A stretch of DNA of 64,000 bases from Gordonia sp049847105 (GCF_049847105.1 NZ_JBNCNS010000001.1:1178001-1242000); one strand, 5' to 3'. Positions 1 to 7,905 are shown, numbered from the stretch's first letter. Notes: generated by a model from the sequence alone, not told the origin. Translations and numbers: made by a program.

Positions 1-557
1 GCCAGCCAGCGTTCATGGCCGGCCGACGAAGCAGCCATCACCGCATACGCAACGGCCAGCGGGTACTCGTCGCCGGGGCGACCGCCGGTCCGCTTCGCCA
101 CGAATTCGGCGATCACGGTGCGCCATTGCCGATATACGGCACCCGCCTGCGCCTGCACCGCCGCAGCGTGCAGGATCAGTTCCGCACGATGCCGGGCCCA
201 CTCGTCCTCCGCAAGGCCGTGATCGATCGCCGCTATGAACGCATCCTCGACGACGTCCACCGGATTCGCGGAGGGCGCCGACTCCGCGATCATCGCGCGG
301 AAATGCCGAAGCTCGGCATTCGATTCGACCCACACCACGTCGGCCTTGGTGGCGAAGTAGCGGAAGAACGTTCGCCTGCTCACGCCGACGGCGGCCGCGA
401 TGTCCTCCACTGTCGTCTGATCGAAGCCGTCGCCGAGGAACAGCCGTTGCGCCGCGGCCGCTAGCTCGCGGGCACTGGTACTCGCGGGACGTCCACCCCG
501 ATCGATCTCGACATCCGAGGAAACCCCCGCGCCACCTGGCGTGTCCTCGTGACCCAT
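1..557 (-). CDS. TetR-family regulator, MftR-like (C-terminus beyond left edge)
   Basis: Reading from the ATG at 557 gives an open frame that leaves the window. The N-terminal half is a TetR DNA-binding domain; the recognition-helix region reads SRRTFFRYFATKADVVW, which resembles the mycofactocin-system regulator MftR. The protein begins after a short Gly/Ser-rich lead (RGGRPASTSARELAAAA), also usual for that group. It is divergent from a mycofactocin-type SDR at 682, with two perfect palindromes between them, so it probably represses that gene and itself. No strong ribosome-binding site is visible before the ATG. At least 185 residues are present, so only a short tail is missing. TetR identity is firm; the MftR subtype rests on motif resemblance. 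Confidence 0.8.
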   Translation of the reverse strand, partial: MGHEDTPGGAGVSSDVEIDRGGRPASTSARELAAAAQRLFLGDGFDQTTVEDIAAAVGVSRRTFFRYFATKADVVWVESNAELRHFRAMIAESAPSANPVDVVEDAFIAAIDHGLAEDEWARHRAELILHAAAVQAQAGAVYRQWRTVIAEFVAKRTGGRPGDEYPLAVAYAVMAASSAGHERWL

Positions 558-612
558 CAGGCCATCGTCCCACCGTCGGGTCGGTGCCACCGAAATTGAC
601 ACCCTAGTGTTT

Positions 613-658
613 TGTCACTGTGTGACATAGCCTCGATTTGAGACGTGGATCACACGTC
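613..658. promoter_or_regulatory. Two palindromes between tetR and SDR (candidate operators)
   Basis: Positions 613-627 read TGTCAC-TGT-GTGACA, a perfect 6-bp inverted repeat with a 3-nt spacer. Positions 642-658 read GACGTG-GATCA-CACGTC, a second perfect 6-bp inverted repeat with a 5-nt spacer. Both lie in the 124-bp divergent promoter region. They are plausible binding sites for the neighbouring TetR protein; which one is used cannot be told from sequence. Confidence 0.5.
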
Positions 659-681
659 CGTGGCGAAAGGGAGTGCGTCAG

Positions 682-1509
682 ATGGGCAAATTGGAAGGCC
701 AGGTCGCCTTCATCACCGGTGCGGCACGCGGACAGGGACGAAGCCACGCGATCCGGCTGGCCGAGGAAGGCGCCGACGTCATCGCGGTCGATGTCACCGA
801 GCAGGTCTCGACGGTCCCGTATGACACCGCCCGGCCCGGTGACATGGAGCAAACCGTCAAGGAGGTCGAGGCGCTCGACCGTCGCATCATCGCCTCCGAG
901 GTCGACGTACGTGATCTCGCCGGACTGCAGAAGGCAGCGGCCGATGGCATGGCCGCGTTGGGGCGCATCGACATCGTCCTCGCGAACGCCGGTATCAACA
1001 CCATGGCACCCACCCTCGAGATGGACGAGGAGATGTGGGACACGATGATCGACATCAACCTCACCGGCGCGTGGAAGACGGTGCGCGCGGCCGTCCCCTA
1101 CATCGTCGAGGGCGGACGCGGCGGTTCGGTGGTGCTCACGAGTTCACTCGCCGCCCTCGTGGCGAACGAGAACATCGCGCACTACACAGCCGCCAAGCAC
1201 GGACTGGTCGGCTTGATGAGGGTCCTCGCGAAAGAGCTCGGGCCGCAGAGCATTCGGGTCAACACCGTGCACCCGACGACGGTCGCCACCGAGATGGTCC
1301 TCAACGATGCGACCTACCGTCTCTTCCGACCGGATCTCCCGGCACCGACGCGAGAGGACTATGAAGTCGCGGCCCGCGAGATGAACCGGCTGCCCGTCCC
1401 AGCGCTCGACCCGGTCGACATCTCCAATGCCATCGTCTATCTCGTCTCCGACGACGGGCGTTATGTGACCGGGACGACGCAGGTGCTCGACGCAGGTGGC
1501 AGCCTCTGA
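682..1509 (+). CDS. Mycofactocin-coupled SDR family oxidoreductase
   Basis: A 275-residue short-chain dehydrogenase. It carries the glycine-rich cofactor motif TGAARGQG (residues 12-19), the NAG motif in VLANAGI, the catalytic serine in VVLTSSLA and the YxxxK pair in HYTAAKHG. An insertion after the second beta strand (VSTVPYDTARP...EALDRRI) is characteristic of SDRs that hold a non-exchangeable NAD and pass electrons to mycofactocin. The substrate is probably an alcohol but is not visible from sequence. The ATG at 682 is preferred to a GTG at 673 because the GAAAGGGA box ends about 9 nt before it. The divergent TetR gene is the likely regulator. Confidence 0.88.
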   Translation: MGKLEGQVAFITGAARGQGRSHAIRLAEEGADVIAVDVTEQVSTVPYDTARPGDMEQTVKEVEALDRRIIASEVDVRDLAGLQKAAADGMAALGRIDIVLANAGINTMAPTLEMDEEMWDTMIDINLTGAWKTVRAAVPYIVEGGRGGSVVLTSSLAALVANENIAHYTAAKHGLVGLMRVLAKELGPQSIRVNTVHPTTVATEMVLNDATYRLFRPDLPAPTREDYEVAAREMNRLPVPALDPVDISNAIVYLVSDDGRYVTGTTQVLDAGGSL

Positions 1510-1520
1510 CGCGGTCTACC

Positions 1521-1571
1521 GTGGTCTCGATACACGGCTCGCCTGGCGGCTCGCCGTTACTCGACCAGCGG
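1521..1571. repeat. Imperfect palindromic repeat between convergent genes
   Basis: TGGTCTCGA at 1522-1530 and TCGACCA at 1561-1567 are near-complementary and enclose two copies of GGCTCGCC/CGGCTCGCC around TGGC. The element fills the gap between the convergent SDR and enoyl-CoA hydratase genes. It resembles the short dispersed GGTCTCGATAC-type palindromes common in Gordonia and Rhodococcus genomes. It may act as a bidirectional terminator. No second full copy is seen in this window. Confidence 0.5.
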
Positions 1572-1587
1572 GCAGGCAGGTCGAGGT

Positions 1588-2364
1588 TCAGCTGTGCGTG
1601 AACTTCGGGTCGCGCTTCTCCACGAAGGCCGCCATGCCCTCGGTCTGATCGTCGGTGGCAAAGGTCGAGTAGAACAACGCCCGCTCGGCACGGATCCCCT
1701 CGGCGAGACCGGATTCGAAGGCCCGGTTCACCGCATCCTTGGCCAGCGAGGCAGCGATGAACGACTTCGACGCGATCGTGGCCGCCACCTCTTTCGCGGT
1801 ACTGAGGCAGTCCTCGGCCGCGACCACCCGAGACACCAGGCCGAGCCGGTCGGCTTCGTCGACCTTCATGTTTCTGCCGGTGAGGATCATGTCCATCGCC
1901 TTGGCCTTGCCGACAGCCCGCGTGAGTCGTTGGGAGCCACCGATTCCCGGGATCACGCCAAGGTTGATCTCGGGCTGACCGAAGACCGCGTTGTCGCCGG
2001 CGATGAGGATGTCGCAGATCATCGCCAGTTCGCAGCCACCCCCGAGGGCGTAGCCGGTGACGGCCGCGACGATGGGCGTGCGCACCCGGGACAGCTCGTC
2101 CCAGGCGCCGAAGAAGGATTCCGTCACCACGTCGCTGTAGGACTTCGACGACATCTCCTTGATGTCGGCTCCTGCCGCGAACGCGCGGTCGGAGCCGGTG
2201 ATCACGATGGCCCCGACGTCCGGATCGCGATCGAGATCGGTTGCCGCACCGACCACCTCGTTCATCAGGGTGGTATTGAGCGCGTTCAGCGCCTTCGGCC
2301 GGTTGAGTGTGATGACACCGACTCGTCCATCACGCTCGACGACGATCGTCTCCAGATCAGACAC
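1588..2364 (-). CDS. Enoyl-CoA hydratase (crotonase family)
   Basis: A 258-residue crotonase, normal length for enoyl-CoA hydratase, hydrating trans-2-enoyl-CoA in beta-oxidation or amino-acid breakdown. The oxyanion-hole segment FAAGADIKE (about 62-70) and both catalytic glutamates of classical hydratases are present: E112 in GGGCELA and E132 in GQPEINLG. Its first codons overlap the last codons of the upstream crotonase by 8 nt (2357-2364), so the two are almost certainly co-translated. With a 3-hydroxyisobutyryl-CoA hydrolase partner, a role in valine or branched-chain acyl-CoA catabolism is likely. Confidence 0.9.
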   Translation of the reverse strand: MSDLETIVVERDGRVGVITLNRPKALNALNTTLMNEVVGAATDLDRDPDVGAIVITGSDRAFAAGADIKEMSSKSYSDVVTESFFGAWDELSRVRTPIVAAVTGYALGGGCELAMICDILIAGDNAVFGQPEINLGVIPGIGGSQRLTRAVGKAKAMDMILTGRNMKVDEADRLGLVSRVVAAEDCLSTAKEVAATIASKSFIAASLAKDAVNRAFESGLAEGIRAERALFYSTFATDDQTEGMAAFVEKRDPKFTHS

Positions 2365-3457
2365 TCGAATCCTCCTGTGGTGCGGTGTCGATGGTCAATT
2401 CCAGCTCGTCGGGAAGTGGGACGAAGAATGCGTCCACCTCTGCTGCGGTCACCGCCGCGTGGTCGGCATGACGCCACGACGGTGTGCGGTCCTTGTCGAT
2501 CACCTGCGCGCGAATGCCCTCGGCCATGTCGGGATTGAGTAGGCTGCGCAGCGAGACGCGGTACTCGCGCGCCAAGGTTTCCTCCAGCGTGGGCTTTTCG
2601 TCTCGCAGCGACTTGAGGGTCACGGCCAGGGCGGTCGGACTCTTGGCGGCGATTGTGTCTGCGACCTTGCCCGCCTCTTCGGTACCGACGGAGCGACACC
2701 GCTCGATGATCTCTGCGACGGTCTCGGCCGCGAACGCGGTGCCGATCCAGTTCCGCTGTGCGGCGAGCGTCGACTCCGGTGGCTGCTGCGCATATTCGGC
2801 GAGGGCGTCGTCGAGCGAGGCCGTGTGGAGAGCCCGCTGGAATGCGCCGAGGTCGCCGGCGGGAACGAAGTGATCGGCAAGGCCGAGCGCGATGGCATCC
2901 GCACCCGACAGCGATTTGGCGGTGAGCGCGGCATAGGCCCCGAGACCATCCGGCACCCGCGCGAGCAGATGCGTCCCGCCGACGTCCGGAACGAACCCGA
3001 TGCCCACCTCGGGCATGGCGAGGCGGGTGCGGTCGGTGACGATCCGAGTGTTCGCATGGGCGGAGATGCCGACACCGCCACCCATCACGATCCCGTCCAT
3101 GATGGCCACATACGGCTTGGGGTAGCGCGCGATGTCGGCGTTGAGCCGATACTCGTCGCGCCAGAACTCCGCAGAGGCGCACCCCGCCGCATCTGCGTCG
3201 CCGGCCGCCGGGTTGCCGCTGAGCGCCGACGCGTCCCGGTGGATCGCCACGATGTCGCCGCCGGCACACAGCCCGCGCTCACCGGCGCCGGCCAGCATCA
3301 CCGCCCCGACCTCACCGTCGGCCGCCCAGCCTCGCAACAACTCGTCCATCGCGGTGACCATCGGATGGTCGAGCGCGTTGATCGATCTGGGCCGGTTCAG
3401 TGTCAGGGTCGCCAGTCGGCCGTCCAGCGCGGACAGCACCGATGGTTCGTCCGCCAT
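2357..3457 (-). CDS. 3-hydroxyisobutyryl-CoA hydrolase (enoyl-CoA hydratase/isomerase family)
   Basis: A 366-residue long-form crotonase. The length, the RGLCAGGDI oxyanion loop and MPEVGIGFVPDVGGTHLL, carrying the Glu/Asp pair of 3-hydroxyisobutyryl-CoA hydrolases, separate it from ordinary hydratases. In valine degradation this enzyme releases 3-hydroxyisobutyrate from its CoA ester. The C-terminal extension (RTPSWRHAD, then an acidic tail) is also typical of the group. It is the first gene of a two-gene unit with the hydratase at 1588-2364. A hydratase-like side function cannot be excluded. Confidence 0.87.
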   Translation of the reverse strand: MADEPSVLSALDGRLATLTLNRPRSINALDHPMVTAMDELLRGWAADGEVGAVMLAGAGERGLCAGGDIVAIHRDASALSGNPAAGDADAAGCASAEFWRDEYRLNADIARYPKPYVAIMDGIVMGGGVGISAHANTRIVTDRTRLAMPEVGIGFVPDVGGTHLLARVPDGLGAYAALTAKSLSGADAIALGLADHFVPAGDLGAFQRALHTASLDDALAEYAQQPPESTLAAQRNWIGTAFAAETVAEIIERCRSVGTEEAGKVADTIAAKSPTALAVTLKSLRDEKPTLEETLAREYRVSLRSLLNPDMAEGIRAQVIDKDRTPSWRHADHAAVTAAEVDAFFVPLPDELELTIDTAPQEDSSV

Positions 3458-3560
3458 CGCTTACTCCTCGAACGTCGTCGGATAGTCCACCAAATACTTG
3501 CATATCCTAGTAAGGGAGTACAGAGCAGGTCTCTGCCGGTTCTCGGAGTCGCGAGTCAGG

Positions 3561-4013
3561 CTACGGCCGCTCGCGCACAAATGCCTCGACGAGCAGGCTC
3601 AGCACGGCCTGGCCACCCTGGTTGACGAGCTCGGCCGTCGTCGTCACCAACGCCCGGCCCCGCTTGTCGAAGTCGATCGCATCGATCACGATCGCACCGG
3701 TGAGCGTGTCACCAGGCCGGACCGGCCGCAGGAATCGGACGTCGGTGAGGCTCTTACCCGCGATCACACTCCAGCCCCCGAAGACACCGGATACCGCCAA
3801 CCGCTGGTAGACGGCCAGCGTGTGGATCCCACTCGCGATGAGGCCTCCATAGGCGCCGGCCTCGGCGATCTCCTTGTCGATGTGGAAGCCCTACGGATCC
3901 CACGCCGTGGCGTAGTCGATCACCTCGGCCTCGGTGACGGTGTAAGTGTCCAGCGGGTACCGAGCACCGACCTGCAGATCGTCGGCATAGGTGACATCGG
4001 GAGCATGTTTCAC
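3561..4013 (-). pseudogene. MaoC-like acyl dehydratase interrupted by in-frame TAG
   Basis: Reading from a GTG at 4013 gives a 150-codon MaoC/hot-dog protein, beginning VKHAPDVTYADDL and ending LVEAFVRERP. Codon 41 (3891-3893) is TAG in the context YATAWDP-stop-GFHIDKE. MaoC hydratases carry DPQxFHxD there, with catalytic Asp and His, so a single CAG-to-TAG change explains it. The frame stays clean on both sides, and the downstream part (GGLIASGIHTLAVYQRLAVSGVFGGWS) is well conserved. It lies just downstream of the globin gene on the same strand. Options are a recent nonsense mutation, a sequencing error or, less likely, readthrough. Confidence 0.8.
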
Positions 4014-4065
4014 GGTGGCCAGGGTAGCCACGGCCGATCCGCGACCGCGGTGCGGCGGGTCGCGT

Positions 4066-4494
4066 TCAGCGGCGGACTCCCGTCTCCGGAGTCACCTCGG
4101 GGCGGTGGCCGTCGAGCATCAGCGCGGAGACCACACCGAGTGCCTCCTGCCAGGCACGGGTCATCTCGGTCGTCCAGCTGTCCCCGCCGATCTCGGCCAT
4201 CGTCGCGATCATGCATTCCCCCACCGCGTCATACATTTCCGCGGTGACCCCCATGTCGTCATGGCGCCGCCCCAGCGTCTGGAGGTTGGTGGTGAGCCAG
4301 TCATTGTCGTCGAGATGGTCCAGTACCGCCACGATCGCAGTCCTCAGCATGGCGGCTTGAACCTTGTTGTCGCGGCGGAACATCGGCTCGACTGCGGGAT
4401 ATCGGTCGAACAAGACCTGGTAGAAGCGGACGGTCAATCCGTCGTCGGGAAGATCGACGAGCGACAGACCGTCGTCGAGTGCCTGCCTGTCCAT
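4066..4494 (-). CDS. Single-domain globin
   Basis: A 142-residue globin without a reductase domain. Recognisable features are the N-terminal helix (DGLTVRFYQVLFDRYPAVEPMF), typical of flavohaemoglobin-type globins, and the segment TTNLQTLGRRHDDMGV, which holds the proximal haem-histidine region. It would bind haem and oxygen or NO in the cytoplasm. The ATG at 4494 lies 4 nt after the stop of the TatA-like gene, so the two are probably translationally coupled and belong to the lcp transcription unit. Its link to rubber oxygenation (oxygen supply, NO removal or redox support) is inference from position only. Confidence 0.85.
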   Translation of the reverse strand: MDRQALDDGLSLVDLPDDGLTVRFYQVLFDRYPAVEPMFRRDNKVQAAMLRTAIVAVLDHLDDNDWLTTNLQTLGRRHDDMGVTAEMYDAVGECMIATMAEIGGDSWTTEMTRAWQEALGVVSALMLDGHRPEVTPETGVRR

Positions 4495-4498
4495 CAAA

Positions 4499-4690
4499 TC
4501 AGGCCCCCTCGGATCTGTCGTCACGCGGGTTCTCGGCGGGGCCGTCGTCGTGCATCTCATGCACCTCACTCTTGAGGATGCGTAACGAGCTGCCCAGCCC
4601 GCGCGCGGCAGCCGGCAATTTGCTCGACCCGAACAACACGAGAAAGACGATCGCCACCACGACGACATGCCACGGCTGGACCGCACCCAT
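4499..4690 (-). CDS. TatA/TatE-like twin-arginine translocase subunit
   Basis: A 63-residue protein with one N-terminal membrane helix (WHVVVVAIVFLVLFG), the TatA hinge motif FGSSKLP, an amphipathic helix (AAARGLGSSLRILKSEV) and a charged tail. This is the TatA pore-forming architecture. ATG 4690 is chosen over ATG 4696 because AAAGGAG ends 6 nt before it. It lies 59 bp downstream of lcp, whose product carries a Tat signal, and 4 nt before the globin gene. A main tatAC locus is not in the window, so this is probably an accessory copy. Co-location suggests it helps export Lcp. Confidence 0.85.
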   Translation of the reverse strand: MGAVQPWHVVVVAIVFLVLFGSSKLPAAARGLGSSLRILKSEVHEMHDDGPAENPRDDRSEGA

Positions 4691-4749
4691 CACCATCTCC
4701 TTTCCACCACAGAACTATTCGTCATTCATTCGCCGGCTGGTGGTAGGCA

Positions 4750-5973
4750 TCAGCGGTACTTCGGATTGTTGATGACCGGGATCTCGATGTTGATGGGCAT
4801 GTGCAGCTCGGACATGTAGAGCAGCACGAACTGACGCAGGAACTCGTCGAAGAGCCAGTACGCCTCTTTCGGCACACCGACATTCAGCGCGCCCTCGCGG
4901 ACCGCGACATAGGGCCCCCACGCGGTCTCCAGCAGCGGGCTCCACACCGGCTCCCTGGGGATGTCGAGCCAGTCGGCGACCTTGTCGCCGAGCATGAACC
5001 TGGTCAGCGCCCCCAGCACACCCCTCGAGAGCAGGGACAGATCGAGGTTGTATCCGAGACCGAGCAGGATGTCGGCCAGTTTCTTGCCCTCCGGCGTGGG
5101 TGCCAAGATGGGGTCGAGCACCTGCTTCGCCTGCGAATCGGCCGCGTTCCATGACTTCGGAATGTATTGATCTTCCACCCCGAGCATGTGTGCGGTCACC
5201 TGCCACGAATGCAGGAAACCCTCGGACTCGTCGGCCGCGATCGGCACATTCCACTTCTGCAGATTTCGCCACACCGTGGTCGGCAGGCTGTGCCAGGTGA
5301 CCATGATGTCGGCCTGACTGATCGGCTTCTTCTCCGGCGCCGCGTGCACCCAGTGCGGCGACTGCGGCAGGAGGTGCCGGACCGCCGCATGGGCCATCCG
5401 CGTCTTGACACAGGTGACAACCATCTCGCCATCCGGCTGATAGGCGTTGAGAGAACCTATGTCGTATCCGAGTTTGGCGGTCTTGGTGATGCGGTCCTTC
5501 ATGTCCGCGCCACCCTTGGAGTAGTAGACCGCGCGCGCCTCCTTGGGGATGACCGTGCTCATCATGCCGCTCGCAAAACCGTACAGCACACCGAGATACG
5601 TACCGCGCTTCTGGTTGAAACGCACTGCCGTCGCAAGCTTGTCGCGATCGGTCCACGACGGCAACTGCCGGGCATGTTCCATGAAGTCCCGCAGATCCGC
5701 AGGTAGGCCGGCGGGCAGCGGCTGGCCGTTCTTGGTCCACGACCGCAGGATCTTGTTGACCTTCGGCACCTCGCCTCGATCCAGCAACGCGGCGATCACG
5801 GCATCGGCCTCCGGATCCCACCCACCCTTCGGATCCGCGCCGCTTCCGACCCTCGGCAAGGACTCCGCCGGCGACCATGTCCACGGCGTGGCCGGCGCGA
5901 CGACCGCTGCCGCACCGAGGGCCCCCAACGTTCCCCCGGTTTTCAGCAGCCTGCGCCTGTTCAGATCTTCCAT
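4750..5973 (-). CDS. lcp: Latex clearing protein (rubber oxygenase)
   Basis: A 407-residue secreted haem-b dioxygenase that cleaves the double bonds of poly(cis-1,4-isoprene) to oligomers with aldehyde and ketone ends. A Tat signal is clear (RRRLLK at 6-11, hydrophobic stretch to about 30). Residues matching those important in Streptomyces K30 Lcp are present with a shift of three: E145, R161, K164 and T165 in RITKT, and H195 in MAHAAVRH, the proximal haem ligand. The C-terminal part (WLFDEFLRQFVLLYMSELH) also fits the family. It is followed by the TatA-like and globin genes and faces an LcpR-like TetR gene across 158 bp. The symbol is used with high confidence. Confidence 0.95.
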   Translation of the reverse strand: MEDLNRRRLLKTGGTLGALGAAAVVAPATPWTWSPAESLPRVGSGADPKGGWDPEADAVIAALLDRGEVPKVNKILRSWTKNGQPLPAGLPADLRDFMEHARQLPSWTDRDKLATAVRFNQKRGTYLGVLYGFASGMMSTVIPKEARAVYYSKGGADMKDRITKTAKLGYDIGSLNAYQPDGEMVVTCVKTRMAHAAVRHLLPQSPHWVHAAPEKKPISQADIMVTWHSLPTTVWRNLQKWNVPIAADESEGFLHSWQVTAHMLGVEDQYIPKSWNAADSQAKQVLDPILAPTPEGKKLADILLGLGYNLDLSLLSRGVLGALTRFMLGDKVADWLDIPREPVWSPLLETAWGPYVAVREGALNVGVPKEAYWLFDEFLRQFVLLYMSELHMPINIEIPVINNPKYR

Positions 5974-6010
5974 TCTTCACTCCCGTCGAACGCCCGACTC
6001 GATGACGCGA

Positions 6011-6040
6011 TGTAACAATGCGTGTAACTCTGTAACATTG
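6011..6040. promoter_or_regulatory. Triple TGTAAC repeat between lcp and lcpR-like gene
   Basis: TGTAAC occurs three times within 26 bp (6011-6016, 6023-6028, 6031-6036). The outer copies are followed by AATG and ATTG, so CAATG at 6016-6020 and CATTG at 6036-6040 form an inverted repeat. The cluster lies about 40 bp before the lcp ATG, where it would overlap the lcp promoter, and about 95 bp before the divergent TetR start. It is the best candidate operator in this intergenic region. Confidence 0.5.
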
Positions 6041-6131
6041 CTACCATGATTGTGGTCCGCATCACAAGGGGTGGGTCGCCGATCCCAATCGATAGGCTGA
6101 TCGGTGAAGGCGGCCGTCGAGGAGGGAAATC

Positions 6132-6833
6132 GTGCAATCACGTCCAACGTCGACAGCGCCCTCCAAATCACTCCTCGAGCGCGCGTACATCGGATTGTTC
6201 TCGCAGGACGACGACGGCGACCGCGACGATCCGACTCGGACCCGAATTCTCGATGCCGCACATGATCAGTTCTGCCGCATGGGAATTCAGCGATCGTCAC
6301 TGGAAGAAGTCGCACGTCGCGCCGGCGTCACCCGCATCACGATCTACCGGAAGTTCGACACAAAGGACACACTCGTCGAGCAAGTCGTCATCCGCGAGTT
6401 CCGCAGGTACTTCGCCCGGTTCCTCGACGACATCGCCGGCGCCGACACAGTCGCGGATCGCGTGGTGGCCGGCTTCGTCAGCTCGCTGCGCGCCATCTCC
6501 GACAATCCGCTCATCGGCGGCCTGCTCGAGACCGAACCGACTCTGCTGATCGGTTCGATCATCGGGATCGGCGACAACGGGAGCCTCCTCGCCACGGTCC
6601 GCGGGTTCGTCGCCGGGCAGCTCCGTAGCGAACAGCAGGCAGGCACGATCTCCGCCGACCTCGACACCGAACTCGCGGCCGAGATGATGGTTCGCGTCTC
6701 TGCTTCGTTTCTGACCGTCCCAAGCCGGATCATCGACCTCGACGACGATGTCCAACTCGCCGACATCGCACGGCAATTCCTGGTTCCCATGTTGGACGCA
6801 CCAGCCACCGACGACACGATCTCGTCGACCTGA
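6132..6833 (+). CDS. TetR-family regulator, LcpR-like
   Basis: A 233-residue TetR protein. The DNA-binding domain lies at about residues 35-80 (TRILDAAHDQFCRMGI...VARRAGVTRITIYRKFDTKD), followed by a helical ligand-binding domain. The GTG start at 6132 follows GAGGAGGG by a normal spacing. Its divergent position next to lcp matches the arrangement known in Gordonia polyisoprenivorans, where LcpR represses lcp. Repression of lcp relieved by an isoprene oligomer or similar compound is therefore the likely role. The repressor function is inferred from position and family. Confidence 0.85.
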   Translation: MQSRPTSTAPSKSLLERAYIGLFSQDDDGDRDDPTRTRILDAAHDQFCRMGIQRSSLEEVARRAGVTRITIYRKFDTKDTLVEQVVIREFRRYFARFLDDIAGADTVADRVVAGFVSSLRAISDNPLIGGLLETEPTLLIGSIIGIGDNGSLLATVRGFVAGQLRSEQQAGTISADLDTELAAEMMVRVSASFLTVPSRIIDLDDDVQLADIARQFLVPMLDAPATDDTISST

Positions 6834-6920
6834 TCGGAGTCCGATGTCCATGCGGCCGACGTCCAAGAACTCACCGACGCGGTACTGCTCGAGCGTTCGA
6901 GTCGAGATGCAAGCGGCGAC

Positions 6921-7862
6921 TCACCCGTCACCAGCCGCGGTCATCTCCGACACCACACCAACGCGATCGTGCAGTTCCTCCCGAATCCATTCCGGTTCGA
7001 CGACGCTGAACGTCGACTCCAGATAACCCATCCACAACACCCGCATCGCGTGATTCCTGTCGGCGAACCTGAGGCCCACGCGAATCCCCTTCCCGGACTC
7101 CACGCGACCGAGCACCTCGGCAAACGCCGACACCCTCTCCGCATCGCCTGCAGCACAGTCGATCACCACATCGAGCGGGTCGAACGTCGAGCGGAATGCA
7201 TCACGATGCCGATCCCACACGGCCTCGAGATCCACCGACGGCTCCCGCTGCGCCGGGTCGTCGAGCACCACCACAGCTGACATCCGTGACACCCGATACA
7301 TCCGCTCCACACCGTCGGAGTACGCCACCAGATACCAGGTGTCGCCGGCCACGATCAGCCCGATCGGGTCCAGCACCCGCTCAGCCGACGAGCCTTCCCG
7401 CCGCTCGTACAACAGGCGCACACGACGTCCCTCGAACACCGCTTCCTGCACCGGCGCCAACGCGTCGATCTGCTGTGGTGGGCGCACAAAACCCTCCGGC
7501 CGCACCAGAATCCGCTGGCTGGCCTCCGCCACACCACCGCGATGCACCTCCGGCAACGACGCCGCCAACTTCCGCTTCGCACTCACGGCCGCCGCAGAAT
7601 CGATCCGGCCGCCACCCGACAACAGCGCGATCGCCTCTGGCAGCGTGAGGCCCGACAGATCCGTCCGATAACCACTGACCAACGCGAATCCGCCGTTGCG
7701 CCCGCGCTCCGAGTACACGGGCACACCCGACAACGACAACGCCTCGATGTCACGCAGGATCGTCCGTTCGGAGACTTCCAACTCGACCGCGAGTTCGGAC
7801 GCGGTCATGCGGCCTTTCGAGCGCAGCAACATCAACACAGACAGCAGACGTTCGGCACGCAT
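6921..7862 (-). CDS. WYL-domain (YafY-type) transcriptional regulator
   Basis: A 313-residue protein with an N-terminal DeoR-like helix-turn-helix (MRAERLLSVLMLLRSKGRMT...VSERTILRDIEAL) and a central WYL domain (RRVRLLYERREG...LDPIGLIVAGDTWYLVAYS). A C-terminal WCX-like extension ends in EEL-D-VGVV. WYL regulators sense small ligands or nucleic-acid-related signals. The gene is divergent from a DinB-like gene at 7953, a very common actinobacterial pairing, and a near-perfect palindrome lies between them. Autoregulation and control of the neighbour are likely. Confidence 0.9.
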   Translation of the reverse strand: MRAERLLSVLMLLRSKGRMTASELAVELEVSERTILRDIEALSLSGVPVYSERGRNGGFALVSGYRTDLSGLTLPEAIALLSGGGRIDSAAAVSAKRKLAASLPEVHRGGVAEASQRILVRPEGFVRPPQQIDALAPVQEAVFEGRRVRLLYERREGSSAERVLDPIGLIVAGDTWYLVAYSDGVERMYRVSRMSAVVVLDDPAQREPSVDLEAVWDRHRDAFRSTFDPLDVVIDCAAGDAERVSAFAEVLGRVESGKGIRVGLRFADRNHAMRVLWMGYLESTFSVVEPEWIREELHDRVGVVSEMTAAGDG

Positions 7863-7880
7863 GCCGAAATCTTCTCAAGA

Positions 7881-7905
7881 AAACATGACAGAAGGTGTCG
7901 TGTTT
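7881..7905. promoter_or_regulatory. Candidate operator for WYL regulator
   Basis: AAACATGACA at 7881-7890 and TGTCGTGTTT at 7896-7905 form a 10-bp inverted repeat with one mismatch and a GAAGG spacer. It begins 19 bp upstream of the WYL regulator start and lies 48 bp before the divergent gene, a position suited to controlling both. Confidence 0.5.

Noticed and set aside
13..573. A 186-codon frame at the left edge
   Set aside because: It is an Arg/Gly-rich shadow; the TetR protein is encoded in another frame starting at 557 and leaving the window.
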